Shown: positions 1 through 13,500 of the stretch, one piece after another
Layout: each line of letters opens with the position of its first letter
Position numbering within the stretch: position 1 is the first letter of the stretch
Assembly (NCBI GenBank): GCA_010645155.1
Contig: JAAGOF010000081.1
Location: forward strand, 669,537-733,536
From: Tigriopus japonicus
Taxonomy: Eukaryota; Arthropoda; Copepoda; Harpacticoida; Harpacticidae
Reading direction: 5' to 3'
DNA: 64,000 nt
Notes under the pieces: generated by a model
Database searches by the model: none
What the model was told of the DNA's origin: nothing
What the model saw: the letters and a program-made list of their open reading frames with translations, nothing else
Translations under genes and position numbers: made by a program

Positions 1-1326
1 CAGTAAAACAGGGCTGTTGGCTGTGTTGATTTGGTCAGCCCATTTTGGCGAATCCAAGTTTTTTTCCCATTTAAGCGTCCATTAAATGGTTTACGAGTTT
101 TGGAAACGATCTATATTTTACGTTTAGATACCTTTGCTCAATTGATGAGATAATATGCTTTTTTTATCAGCTAGAAAATGAGAAACTTGAAGTCATATGT
201 TGCCAGGAAGAAAAACAGAACAATTTAATATATTTAACAATGTTAAGTCGTATTTTTGTAATATCTCAAGTCCTTTTGCAACCACACATAATTGTTTATT
301 AATCTGTCACCAAAATAATAAATTTTGTTGCCAATCTTTTTGTTTCGATGAAAAGAATAAAGACTGAGAAAAACCTAACATGAAGAAGAATTTCCATAGA
401 TTTGCTTTTATACAAAAAATCAACAAAAAAAAAGCGTAAAAATAAAAAAAAGGCATTAACGACTTTTTCTTACGACCAACCAACTAATAATTTTAGATTT
501 TGTTCGAGGATGCTTTCCGTTCCGAACAGTTTTAGAAACCAACAGCTTAAGAAGGTAAATTTATATCCTATATTTGCTTTTTATTACATTTTTGAAGTTG
601 CAGGTTAATTATATTTTGGATTCTTATGGAGCCCTAGTGTAGAACCCTGGAGACCGTCATAAGTTTTGTGGTTTTCCAAAGATTTTTTTAAAATTTATAG
701 TTTAGTAATCCAAAAGTACTTAGGAACAGAAGATCTTTTAAACATATTCCTGTTGAAGCCCTTGGGCATGGATGAGATCATGACATCAATGAAATAATTG
801 GGACAGTTAGCAAAGTGCCTTACATTTGTCCATTAAGGGGAGAAAGGCAAAATTTTGGGTGGGAATAGACTCTTTGGTATCTAAACATATCTCACTTTTA
901 TGGATGGGTAAAAAAAGGAAGTCTATGAGCCTCAATAAGACCTAAAACAGACACGGGTTATGTTCTAAAAACGCCAAAATGTATACTTGAACTTGGATCG
1001 CCGACCCTGTAAATCTTCGAATAGCATAAAAAATTTGAGTTCACTCCGTGGAAGTTCAAATGATTTATTGACCTCGAAGAAAGATTTGCAGGAATTCAAA
1101 TCTTGATGGTTGGCACATGCGTTGGTCAGCGAAACTTGGGATCCAACAGATATTATACTTTGTAAATGATTTTGATTTGATAAAGTGTCAATCCGTGGTT
1201 GGTTTCACCCAATATCGTGAAAAATCGGTTCAAAATAATGCAGGCAGAGCACTTTCCCCCTGAACGCATAGCACATCCACCAAAGGAGTCACATTTAAAC
1301 ATGAATTAAACAAGTTTTGGACAGGC
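1..1326. other. 3' UTR / downstream flank of the SH2D5-like gene
   Basis: AT-rich DNA below the stop codon of the minus-strand gene. I see no coding exon or recognisable repeat here. Short open stretches are Lys-rich products of A-runs (for example 402-608) and have no protein-like features. Confidence 0.5.
1064..1069 (-). terminator. Candidate polyadenylation signal of the SH2D5-like gene
   Basis: AATAAA on the minus strand (TTTATT on plus), about 260 bp past the stop codon at 1327. A further match lies at about 294-299. Choice between them cannot be made from sequence alone. Confidence 0.4.
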
Positions 1327-1560
1327 TTATTGGTAGATATCATCCATCAAAAGACCCTCCCGTAATCGTGCTATAAGGTCATAATCTCTATCAGGGTCGA
1401 GATAATCTCCGCCTTGCTCTCCGGCATCACTGCCATCCTCCTCTCCAGGTCGAAAGGTTGGGTTGTAACGGTTTAAAGATAGAGGACAAGGTAACATCTC
1501 TGGCATCACTGAGTGATGGACTAGCAAGGACGTTATGGAAGGAAACTGCTTCTGGCAACC
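1327..1560 (-). CDS. SH2D5: SH2D5-like gene, last coding exon 11 (SH2 end, acidic tail, stop)
   Basis: 234 nt including the TAA stop; acceptor CATCTTTTCAG. It encodes [29 protein letters not shown] and an acidic tail with two DxD/YD motifs ending DDIYQ. The 'hydrophobic-VHHSV...LPCPL' pattern is the usual C-terminal half of an SH2 domain and resembles the tensin and SH2D5 types. Confidence 0.93.
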   Translation of the reverse strand, partial: GCQKQFPSITSLLVHHSVMPEMLPCPLSLNRYNPTFRPGEEDGSDAGEQGGDYLDPDRDYDLIARLREGLLMDDIYQ

Positions 1561-4500
1561 CTGAAAAGATGAGAACGAATTTTAAACGAAGTAAAAGGTA
1601 AAGAGTAACCATTGAACCCACAGAAGGGAGAAAATGCAATTCGATGTGTACATATTAGTGGATATTTTACACCATAAACTAACCGAATAGTTGTTTGATT
1701 GCTATCTTCCTTGCAAACTTGAATTTCTTCAAATCTGATGAGCAATGAAAATGATTGTTGTTGTAATTGTTGTTCAGAAACTAGTTATTCACTTAAAAAT
1801 GGTTGGCCAACCATGACTGTAGCTTTAGTTGTAATTGTATGATTTGCTCTCCAGTTCTATGGGCCCTTTGAAGATTTTTTTTGATTGGCCCACAATTTGC
1901 CTATCTTTTATCATTGGTCAGAATCGTTTATAAGGTTACAGATTTATCGCAAATCTTATTAAAAAAGGTAAGAATCAAAAGTCTTTTCATCTATGTTGAA
2001 ATTGTGGCCAAAGAGGTTAAGTCAAAAAGGAGATTTTTATTAAATTGCCAGCGGTGGAGACATTAAAGAGACCAATAATGAAATCTTAAGTCTGGAATAG
2101 GGAGTGTGTTTGCAGACACAACACTTGTGAGTCTTCAGTTTTTGAGACTTGTGAATGATTTGTGCCCGATTTCTCCTTGTCCTATTTTCGGTGGTACATT
2201 CCAAAGTGTGACCATTGGGGCTGAAGAAAATAGGCAGTTTTGGCGTCTAGCAGGAAATCTAGACCTTTGAAAAAACTTGTTCTCTCTTGCTTTTTGCTTG
2301 TCAGCGATATGCTGACATTGGAACTTGAAACGTCTGGAAATTCTGCTTGACTCCAAAACTGCCTATTTTCTTCAGCCTTAGTGATAATTGAAACATTTAG
2401 AATTGTTTATTGGATTGTTGACCAATTTTAAATTTATTTTGAAACCATACACTAGACTGTTTAATGTATGATTTTTATGCCAGGGTGCAACATATTAAAG
2501 AGAAACTCACTTTGATCCTAAAACCTCGAGGAGCCCTGACAATAAGGTAATGAGCAATTCCTCCAGGATGAAAATCCAAGGGCACTCTGACTGACAACGC
2601 CAATCCCGTATTACGACTGTTTGATTCTCGCACAATAAAGGCTCCTTCAGGCTCCCGACTCAAAACCTCCAAGGCTAGATCCCTGAATAATAAAATGAGA
2701 ATAAAATTAGCAAAAAAATTAGAACCAACCACTTTGAAATTAACTACCTTGGCATCCCTGCTTGGAACCATGGAGCAGTTTCAAGCTCCGGTTCTTCCAA
2801 AATGCTCTCTGACTCGTCAATATTCCCGCCATTCTCACTATGCAGCGTAATTGATTCGCCCAGTGTCAGTTGATGAATGGAAGCATTCAAAGGAGGTGGA
2901 GTGGTTCCTGAACTATTTGTGCAACTAGCTTCTCCTGAGCTAAATCCACTGGAATGACCCCGGTTTGTTCTCGAGCTCTGGCAGCTTGGACTATCTGACG
3001 CCGGTGTGACGTCACGATACCCTGTTCCTATACCGTTATTAGGGATGGAGCGGAGCTCGTCAATGCTCCAGTTTTGGGAACGTCTGAAATAAAAATAAAA
3101 CATTAAGCTTTCAATTAGTTTTTTCCAGAGATGTCAGTGAGCACTTTGAAGAAAATATTAAGCAAGGTTTAATTACAAAATAAAAACATCTAATATAAAA
3201 GCAACAAATCAAAGCAATGGTCCCTAGGTGTGGATTAAATAGTTTATCAAAAAAGGCATAATTCATAGGTTTTTAGGTTGATAAATTTTCCCTCGGCGTA
3301 AACTTAATTAAAACAATAAAAATAAAGTTGTTCCCCATTGAATTTTGGGTACAAAAGTTTATGAGTCTGAGAATTTCGAATCAAACCTAAAAAGCCACTT
3401 GAAACACCGTACATAGTTACTATCATGTACCAAAAAACTGCGCCATCTACCGAGGTGATTTGAAAATTGTATTTTTATAATCATTTTCATGTCAAATGTG
3501 GCTCAAAAAACGGTTAAATGCATCAAATTCGCCAAAACCTGATTTGGATTGGCGAACCCAGACAAAATTGCCAAGTAAAGGCGATATCAAAAAGTATCTA
3601 TTAAATATTTTATGTCGACCTATGTTTCAAATATTTTAGACTGTCGAAGAAAATATGTTTGGGATTTTTTGTCACTTTTTTGCAAATATTTTTTCAGCCG
3701 TACTCACGACTATGATGATTCATAGAATTCATTCCAATTTCCAATTCCAAAATTCCAATTTCCAATTCCAAAATTCCAATTTCCAATTCCAAAATTCCAA
3801 TTTCCAATTCCAAAATTCCAATTTCCAATTCCAAAATTCCAATTTCCAATTCCAAAATTCCAAAATTCCAATTTCCAATTCCAAAATTCCAATTTCCAAT
3901 TCCAAAATTCCAATTTCCAATTCCAAAATTTATTCCAAGAATAAATTTAACTTTGCTCTTCCGCCAAATAGCCATTTCATGCATTGTGTAGACCACATAC
4001 ATATCAATATTCAGATCAATCTATTGCCAGAGTGAAAAGCTACCCCTTCCCAAAGCTATGAACTACACATAAAGAGATCACAAAATGAATAAGCCCACCC
4101 TTTTGTAGTAAACTTTAAAAAAGGGGGCTAAATCATTCATTCTTAGTAAGATTATGGATTAAACTATGAGAGAGGATTGAAATTAATTATGATGTTTGAT
4201 TCATTTAAAATTTTATCTATGGATTCTTCCAAGTACAGACGCTAAACCACAGAAAGCAGAAAGTGTTTAGTTGATATGGATCTGTGTCTATCTTACAAGG
4301 AGTTCTTGAGATTTTATTGTAATTCTAGAATAAGGGAATTTAAATTTTATTATATTAGTTATTAGAAATCACAATTGCCATCATAAACAATTATATTGGA
4401 AATTCTTTGTTGTTAAGGAGTAAAGAAAAAACTAGAATTGTAAATGCATTCTTCATGCTTGGTGTGGATCAATTGTTTTTCTCGCAAAAGGTCACATTTC

Positions 4501-7500
4501 TGTCGAAATACATAAATACCTTTGAGTATTTTACCAATCTTTTTACCAATTTTACCAATCTTGAGTATTATACCATTCTTACCTTTGAGTGCGTCGGTTT
4601 ATCAAGGTCATGGAATCCGCCACTTCCGAATACACATCACAGCTACTGATCAAATGGGCCGATTTGGACTTGCCCAAATGCTGAAAGTTACTCCCCATAG
4701 TCAGATGCAAGGGGTGTGGAGGGTGACTCATCGAGTCCCCTGAGCTCTCCGAATTGGCAGCACTGCTTTCGTTCAGGTACGCCGACGATTTATGACTGGA
4801 TGAGGTTGGGGTGCCATTTTGCTTCTTGGGGTTGATGTGGTTGTTATTGCAAGACATGGAAGGTGGGACTTCACAATAGGGTGTGTCCTCATCGTTGTTG
4901 TTCAGGGCGGCAAAGAGACAATTCAGAACGGGTAGCGTGTTGGGTTTGATTGGCCTGAACTTGGCAAAGGATCTCGATGAAGACATCATTGAAGTCTGGG
5001 ATACTTCGGACGTGGCCGGTGATATGAGGGTTTCAACGTGATTCACGTTCTTTGGCAGGGTTGGGAGGAGTCTTGGATGGGGTCGCATGTCAGGTTGGTG
5101 GAAACTTCGATACTGAAACATAAATGTATATATGCTTGAATGTATGCTATTAATGACACGTTATTGTCTCAGCTTAATACAGGAGCTCATTTACCAAAAA
5201 AAGGTTTGTTTGGAACCCTTTGGCAGGAAAGTCCTGTGGATTCCAAAAAAAGGGTCCTCACTTGACATAGAGAATTGAAATGATTACTGTTTTAATTTGC
5301 ATTTTGGATAAACAACGTCCGTTTATAACTCTAGGCAATAAATCCAGGCGATGGTCATCGAGGTTGCGTCGCCAAATTATCAAAACATTCCGCGACTAGT
5401 TTCAAAACTTCATTTTTCTCCAGAGGTTCCAGATAAGACCTTGCTTTTCCAACCCAAAGTATCCCATTTTTTTGGGTAGAAATTGGGGTTTCTTTCATTG
5501 GTTTCAGTCTATATTGTAATACATTTTCAAAAGCCAAGTTGTAGATAATTAACACATCACATTTATTACACTTTCATTTGGGTTTAGCAAACAATCGTGT
5601 GATGACTAAAACTTTGACACAACAAAACAAAGTAACATAAAAAAAAACATTGAAGCAAAAAGACGTAATAACATTTGCAACACATTGAACAAAAAACTCT
5701 TTTACAATTCAGATGCAGAAGTTCAAGTGTCTTAATTACAACAATATTATGCAATTGAAGGGAATTGCAATTAGTTTTGCTAAAAATACCTGAACAAAAT
5801 ATAAATGAAATATTGGAAGCTCTCAAAGAAAGCAAATTTGTGGCCTATTTTCAGTTAAGGGTCATTTAGTTTGAAGAAGGCTTGTTTTGTTTACAAGGAA
5901 AAACGAACAATTCAAAAGTGGATGAGATCGTTTTCTGTCCTTTTCTGTACTAAACTCACCTAGTATTGCTTTGTCCACGTCAGCCGAGTCGATAATATCT
6001 TGAATATCTTCGATTTTCTCTTTCAGCATGTCCTTCAGGCTTTCAAAAATTTGCAAAAGTTTGATGAACAATTATTACAAAAAGTTCACTTCTTAGGAAA
6101 TTAATGAATTGTGTCCTGGATAAATTTTTGAAAGCCTGAACACATGCCATCACATATGCCATTTTTTTCATGAGGTACTCGATCATATACAAAAAATATT
6201 TACATTTGAATAAATTGGGTCTTTTCAAATATTACCACCCTAAACCATTGGTTTGGATGTCATCTTTTTAAAGCATTAACTTCAGTGTTTTTTAAGAGAC
6301 AAATTGTAAGTTGGTGCATGTTCTGACTCTTCTAATTTAATATGGAGCACGTCAAAATGACTCAGGTACAAAACATCTTATCAGAGGGTTGAAGATCAAA
6401 TCGTTAATATTTGAAAATATACATGTCAAAAAGTATAATTGCTGCCAACCCTAAATTTTGAGTTTGAAGAATACTAATCCTAAAGAAAAAGAAAGTGTGA
6501 CCAAAAACTGATCTTAAAATACAAATTGATTTGTATCTTATCAAACTCAACAGGTTTACAACTAAGGCAAACGCCAGGCCCTGCCTGCATCTGCCTGAGG
6601 TATCTTAAATCATTTGAATACACAATATCAGCTTTTACAAACCTTAAGATAAAATCTGTTCACTTTTTAGTTGATAATTCTTAACATTCAAGGTTAATCA
6701 AGACCCAATTTTATTAAAATGTAAATATTTTTTCGTATATGATCATGTATGTAATGAAAAAAAAAAAGATAAACTTGATGCCCATGAGAGGCCAAGTAGC
6801 CAAATTGATGGTTGATTGTCTTTGAGAGCATCTTTAATTCTTCTTCCAATGGCATTTGAAGACTGTGTGCAATCTCTGATCAAAGATATTCCTAACGTCA
6901 AGAATCCGACCGCTTTTCCTCACTAGGACAAAAAATGATCTCATCCACCTTTGAATCATTCGTTTTTCCCCTGTAAACGAAATAAGCCTTCTTCAAAATA
7001 AATGACCTTTGACTGAAAAATAGGCCACAAATTTGCTTTCTTTGAGAGCTTCCAATATTTCATTTATATTTTGTTCAGTTATTTTTAGCAATAACTAATT
7101 GCAATTCCTTTCAAAATTTTACTTTGTTTTGTTGTGTAAAAGTTTTAGTCGTCACTTGATAGTTTGATACTAATTCTTTGGGACTTGGGTTGGAAAAGAA
7201 GTCTTTTCTGGGACCTGAAAATACGAAGTTTTGAAACTAGTTGCGGAATGTTTTGATAATTTGGCGACGCAACCTCGATGACCATCGCCTGGATTTATCG
7301 CATGGATTTATCGCCTAGATTTATAAGACTGAAAGACGCACCTCAAAAAGCCAAAAAATAAGTTTGTAAAAAAAGATCAAATTTTAAATAATTTGGAACC
7401 CTTTATTGATTCAAATATTAAATGTTAATGAAATCAAGCCTTTGCTTATTACTACCCGCTTTTTACTTTAAAATGACACGAACCTGGTGCACGACCGATG

Positions 7501-10500
7501 CAAATACACAGTTTAGTCATCTTTTCAGAAAAAAAAATAGAAATCCCAAAGAAAATATAAGCAAAGAAAAAAACACAATGCTCTTGTAAAATCACAAATT
7601 CGGAATAAATACATACAGAGAAAGCATTCCTAAAAAAATTGACGGATCTCTCTATGGACCACTGTATTTCAGGACGGATTTCAAAAATACACGTTAGGTC
7701 CGATCATTAACCTAATATACCATTATTCCCAATTAAAAAACACTCCGCCACTTAGGTAATTTTGAGAAACCAAAGCTTAAAATTTGGAAGCAATATTTTG
7801 GCTCCCCAATCTACAGAAATCACTCTCCTACATTCTTTTTTATGTGACCATCTCCATTATATTAAATGTCCTTCTTTGTGAAGGATTAAAATATATGAAT
7901 GTCAATGAGTTGTCAAGCATCCGTGACTGCCAAAAAAATGAGATTACCCTCAGATTATCGCGCGATATGGTGCTCAGTCTTGTTTTGGCCAGGGTTTGAT
8001 CTGACATTCGGATGCGACTCTCTCGCACGAAATCTGTGCATTCATAAATGGGATCTTGTTCCTGAATTGAAGGACCCGACAAAAGACTCTCAGCTGATCG
8101 GCTTTGAGGAATATCCCGACATCGTCTCCCATAAGTATAAGTAGCCTTCAGAGGTGATGAATCTGGATCCAAATCTGACCCCCGCTCTTCTGACAATTGG
8201 ACGGCATAAGCTGTCCGAAATGCCTTGCCCACCAAAGTGTTCAAATCCTCAGCCTGAAATTGTAATATAAGAATGAATTTAACGAAGTGTTACTATAAAA
8301 ATAGAGTTCCATAGCAACAGTTGGGTTTTTATTATTGATGACGTCACACAACCCTTTCTGTAAAGTCATGTTTATCAACATGTTGCCCAAAATATGTCAG
8401 GGTACTTTAGGGTTTTTTTAATCAATGCAGAATGAATTATGTGTTTTAAAAAAGGAAACATTCAGTCCATTCAAGTGTGACATACAGTAGAACGGAATCA
8501 CTATTTCTTAAAACTTTCATTTTCTGAGTTTCTCAAAGTCAGACCGAGATTAACAGTAATATACCTAAAAACGTTTAAGTTAAAATTAACATTTTTCGAA
8601 TTATGGCTTTTGAATTATGGAAAGGTCATAATTGTAGGTCCTCAATTCAAATTTTGTGAAATCATGTAAGATATTAAAAATCAAGTTTGGTTCAATTTTA
8701 CCAAATATCGAATTCTCGTAAAATACGAAGACACATCTGAGCAAGATTTTTTCATTTGAAAACCTAACCTTATGCACTCAAATCAATTGATACATGGTTT
8801 TTCAAAAATATTTATGTTTAGTGTGTATTAAGTATTAATTTTATTATTATATTTATACTAATAATCATGTTATTTTAACATGTTATGACAAAACATGAAA
8901 AAATATTTTTTTTTAAATCTTATCTTGTGATTTCAAACATCTATATCATTTGCTTGGGAATTTGAGCGTTTTTTCGCTTTTTTGGGCCAAAAATGAACCG
9001 GTTAAACTTAAATAATTCAGCCACTGAGCAACATACTTCCAAGCAATTTCTATTCAAAAGGTATCTAAATCTGCTCTAAAAGTGTATTGACTAGATTTTT
9101 AACACGTGGTTTATTGAATAGGTTTTTAGGTACGCAACTCTTAATCTAGACCTGACTTTGAGAAACTCAGGTTAGATTTTCAGAGTCTGAAACATATCTT
9201 ATAGGGTTTGGGAATTTCCATACAAACTTCAAATGAATTTTTGAGTACCGTGATTTATTTTCATTAGACACAAAATGGGAGAGGAAATTACTGTAAATCA
9301 TAAAATGATATATGTAGGGGAGCAAAGGTAATAACTAAAAAAACTTGCCTAAGAATAAGAAAAGAAAAATGATGCATGTAAATTGTATTTCTCGTGAGAC
9401 ACGTGCGAAGGAAAAATTTGCACTTGAAACAATTCATGCATGTTTTTTGTCAAAATCCAAGGACATGTTCAAATATGGACGAAGACGGCCACGTGATTTT
9501 GAAAAAAATGAGAAAATTGACTCACGTCTTTTCACGTTTCTTGGTGTAAGTAATATAACAAGAAATGAGAAACTCACAGAAGCTATTTTTGGACTTGCCA
9601 AAAACTAAATTTCCTCAAAATCTTGAACTGTGTTTCGTAGAAATGGAACCTTATGGGGCTAAAACAGCAGGAAATTTTTTTTATGGCTAAATATTATTTT
9701 TAAAAAAAAATTTGATTTTGCAACCATGTTGAAAAGAATTTAAAACTTACTCTTTTCCAAAGAAAGAAAATTTCAGGCAATGTTTACGAAAAAAAAAATC
9801 ACTAACTAATTTGATTCAAGAACATACATTCAAGATACAAGAACATCTCCCAGAAATATGGTTTTAAAATATGGATTGGAATTAGCACTTTCTTCACAAG
9901 ACAGTGAAACTATTAGTTGGCATTCTACAAAAATATTGTAAATCTATTTCATTTCTTAGCAATCAATCAATCGGGTTATTGAAATTTCAAAGTCAATGAA
10001 ATACAACAAAAGAATCAATAAAAACGTAAATACGTAATTAAGGACTAATCCTCACTTTGCGTATCGCAATATTTGTCTTGGAATCGTTTCAGGACCAATT
10101 CAAAGCTCGAAAATGAAAAATGAGTCGTTTCCTAATGTTTGTTTTAAACTCGGAGGTAGAAATAAAATCGGTCCAAAAACCTGTCAAGTTTAAATAATAG
10201 GATCTTTCATAGGCTCCTGCTAATCAGACCTCAATTATAGATATTGTTTTCCGTATTGGTCCAGTTTTTGAGGCGTTCACGAAAGGATACTTACTTGTTC
10301 AGGATTTGGAGCTCGAAACACATGACAATTTTGCAAATGGAGAGGAGCTTGAGGTTCCCTCGCCAGAAATGCCATTAGGCACGTTGATGGCTCACATGTG
10401 GCGTAAGAGATTCTTCTCAGGGCATAGAAAGATCCACCGCTCACCTTTAAAAAATGGATAAAATGTGTTATTGAAAAATATCCAAACTAACTCGAATGGC

Positions 10501-13500
10501 CCTCGCAGCATTCGCCTCATTTTTGAACTTGTTATGAATCCGGTCTTGAATCGATGCCTAAGTGATCAATTACAGTCGAGAGTTTCTCACTTGTCGGAAA
10601 ATGTATCTATGTTGCCAACTTAGAAAACACGTCTTAATACTTGTTGATTTTTTTTAATGATGAGACTGTAAAAGGTTTTAGGTCGATTCTGTTTATTAAA
10701 AACGGTACAGAATTATGGAAAGAAGAAATATATTTGTATGACCTGTTCTTTTGCCCTTGATGCGTTTAAACTCACCATCTGACGTTCTCCATAAATAAAG
10801 AGTTATTAAGCTTGTAATCTACTCCTGTCATCAAATAACGGGCTAAGAGAAAGAATCTGAGAATTCACATGAAAATCTTTGCTCTAATATATGATTGGAT
10901 CACGCCACTCTTCACTTTAAATCCTCGTTCCATCTCGAGAAGTCACTTAAAGGGATCTCTACGAATCAACATTTTTTAAAAACTTTTTTAAAACTTCATG
11001 GATTACGACGACCTGCTCAAAGAAATCGGCCAATGGGGTCCTTGGCAGAAACAGACCATCCTTTGTTTGTGGGTTCCAGCTATTGTGACTGGAGCAGCCT
11101 TCATGACGTACAGTTTTGCTTTGGGAACACCTAACCAGTTTCGTTGCAAAGTGCCGGAATGTGAGGACCATCTTGAACGGCCGGAATTCGATGTCCCACA
11201 TCTGTGGATTCAAAACCATTTACCAAAACTAGACGGTACAGGCTAAACCAATTTCTTATCATAGATATGATAGGGCAAAACACATATCACTAGGGACTGG
11301 CAAGAAGTGCAAATCAAAAGAAGCTTTTGGTTACCAAAAGTTGCACAAAAAGCAGCCCAAAATCTTAAAATAAAATGCAGAGAAAGGTCAAAAGCGAAAA
11401 TAAAAACCAAAACAACGCAAATAAAAACCAAAACAACGCAAATAAAATTTAAAAAAATCGCTAAAAAACTGAAATTTATGAAACAAAAAACTTCAGATAC
11501 TTTCTTGTCATATTTTGTATTTGTATTTTGTAAAAAGCCACTCGGAAACACAAGGTGTACATTAGAGTATAGGCGAAAGAATGATTGATGCTTGTTATTT
11601 TTCAATCTTGAAGAAGAAAATTTAGATATTGAAGTAGTAGTAATCAATACCGTGCTAGCCTACACTGGGAGCCGTAAAATCAGAAAATCAAATTTGAAAA
11701 CAATCTTCCAAAAGTAAACATATTCAACGAAGAAATAGCAAACTCTCGACAATTTGTTCTTTTTAGGCTGAATTCTTAAAAAATCGTGCAATTCAAGGCG
11801 AGAAGTGCAAAAAGGCAAATACATTTGTTTATGTTACCAAAAATATTTTGATACTTTTTGCCCGTGCCTACATACCACTTAGCTAAACCACGAAAAAATT
11901 GGCTAATACAGATATCCGTGGTGATAAGTGGAGCAAAAGTAGAGAACCAATTTGTACTTGCATTATGCTAAAACAGCAAAAAACGACAAATAAATGGGGG
12001 GTTTCAAGTACACGTCACAAACGTTTCAAGTGAAGTTATACTAACGCCATCTACCTTCCCAAGGAGTCATTTCTTTAAAAGTAGGCTTTTTTAAAACACA
12101 ATGGGAGATGCAGGGGGAGGTTTGAGTGATCTCTTCAAAAATCTTATCGCGGGCGGATGAAAGAAGAGAAAAGGCTTGTTCGTCAATGTAAGATTTTGGT
12201 CGGTGCAAGGGTTTTCGCGTTTTACAGACCGCCCTTATGACTTAGATGCTACAAAAATTGTCGAATTGCCAGTTTGGACATTTTGACTCTCGGTTTTGTA
12301 AGAATTTGCAAAATTATTCTTTTGATCAAAAAATGGCAAGCACTTAAAAAAGACCTTTGATATTGAAGAGAAACACGTACAAAAAACGGCATTTTGTTTG
12401 ATACCATGATGGTTTTGGAGCTTTACAATACAAATCAGTGCTTATAACATCACTTACAATTGTACTTACCCAAAAAAGTGGCCTTTTGTTGAGAATTTTC
12501 TCGTGCAAGAACGAGCAAATAAAGTGTGCATTTTATTCCAAAATCCTAACCAAAGGTGTTCAAACTTGCAATTCGACATTTTTCATGGCATCTAATTCGC
12601 AAGGGCGGTCTGTAAATTGCGAAAACCCTTAAACTGCCCAAATTCTCACGAGCCACCCACTGTTGCCAAACAAGCCTTTTCTCTTCTTTCATCCGCCCGC
12701 GATAAGATTTTTGAAGAGATCACTCAAACCTCCCCCTGCATCTCCCATTTTGGTGTGATTTTTTACATACTTTGCATAAACCTTGCTTGATTAATGTCTA
12801 CAGATGCTAAATCAATAATCATTAATTTACAATGATAATCTTCAACATGTGCTGGAAAAGAAACCATTTTTTTGTTTCCCCATGACACCCTCAAAAATAC
12901 ATTTTTAAAAGGGGTTACTCAAAACCTTCAACTAGCTTGGAAACAAATCCGTTTGGGTATTGTTGAAACCGCCTAATTAATCACTCAGAGTAAAAAAATT
13001 GCACTTAATAAGCTGATAGACGCACAAATCGGAATATCAGCGGAACTTGGGCTTGCAACAGGTGACTCTCAGCCAAGCCAGACGGAGCTTCATGAACCCG
13101 TGGAAAAAATAGATGGCGCCATATACGGTATAAGCGGCTCTAATGCAAGCATTGCAGTGATTGCAGCCCCGAAGCTGTTCAAATTCACTTGAAGAAAATT
13201 AACCTGAAATGGCCTTTTAAGGCAAAATGGGGACTAAGTTTTTACCAAAAACGAGAACGAAATTTTTTTACCTAAACAAACATGAATGATTATTTCAAAC
13301 ATAAAAACGAATGTGCAAGCAAACACGAAGAAATTTCTCGATTTGAAGTGGTAGAATATCGAAGTATGGGATTTGCAGGAACTGGCATTTTATCAAAAGA
13401 TTGTGGCAGTGCCGTCTTAACATTACATGGCAATGCTGCTCCCAAGTGTGACGTCATCTCAACTCTTTTTTTTTTTTTTTCCTCTCATCGAAAACTTATT

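Noticed and set aside
3731..3929. Regular repeats suggestive of a CRISPR array
   Set aside because: The units are directly tandem with no unique spacers, and the genome is eukaryotic.
3655..4035. 126-codon plus-strand open frame of repeated FQFQNSN
   Set aside because: It is simply the translation of the 21-bp intronic minisatellite; frames on both strands are open for the same reason.
9345..9608. 87-codon charged open frame (MPKNKKRK...)
   Set aside because: Lys-rich composition follows from A-rich DNA; no splice partners or homologue recognised. It lies in an intron of the opposite-strand gene.
10295..10444. Direct splice of the exon at 49360-49655 to this PTB exon
   Set aside because: The phases allow it, but the exons at 23612-23686 and 23745-23825 supply the missing PTB strands and fit much better between them; skipping them would remove the YLG segment.
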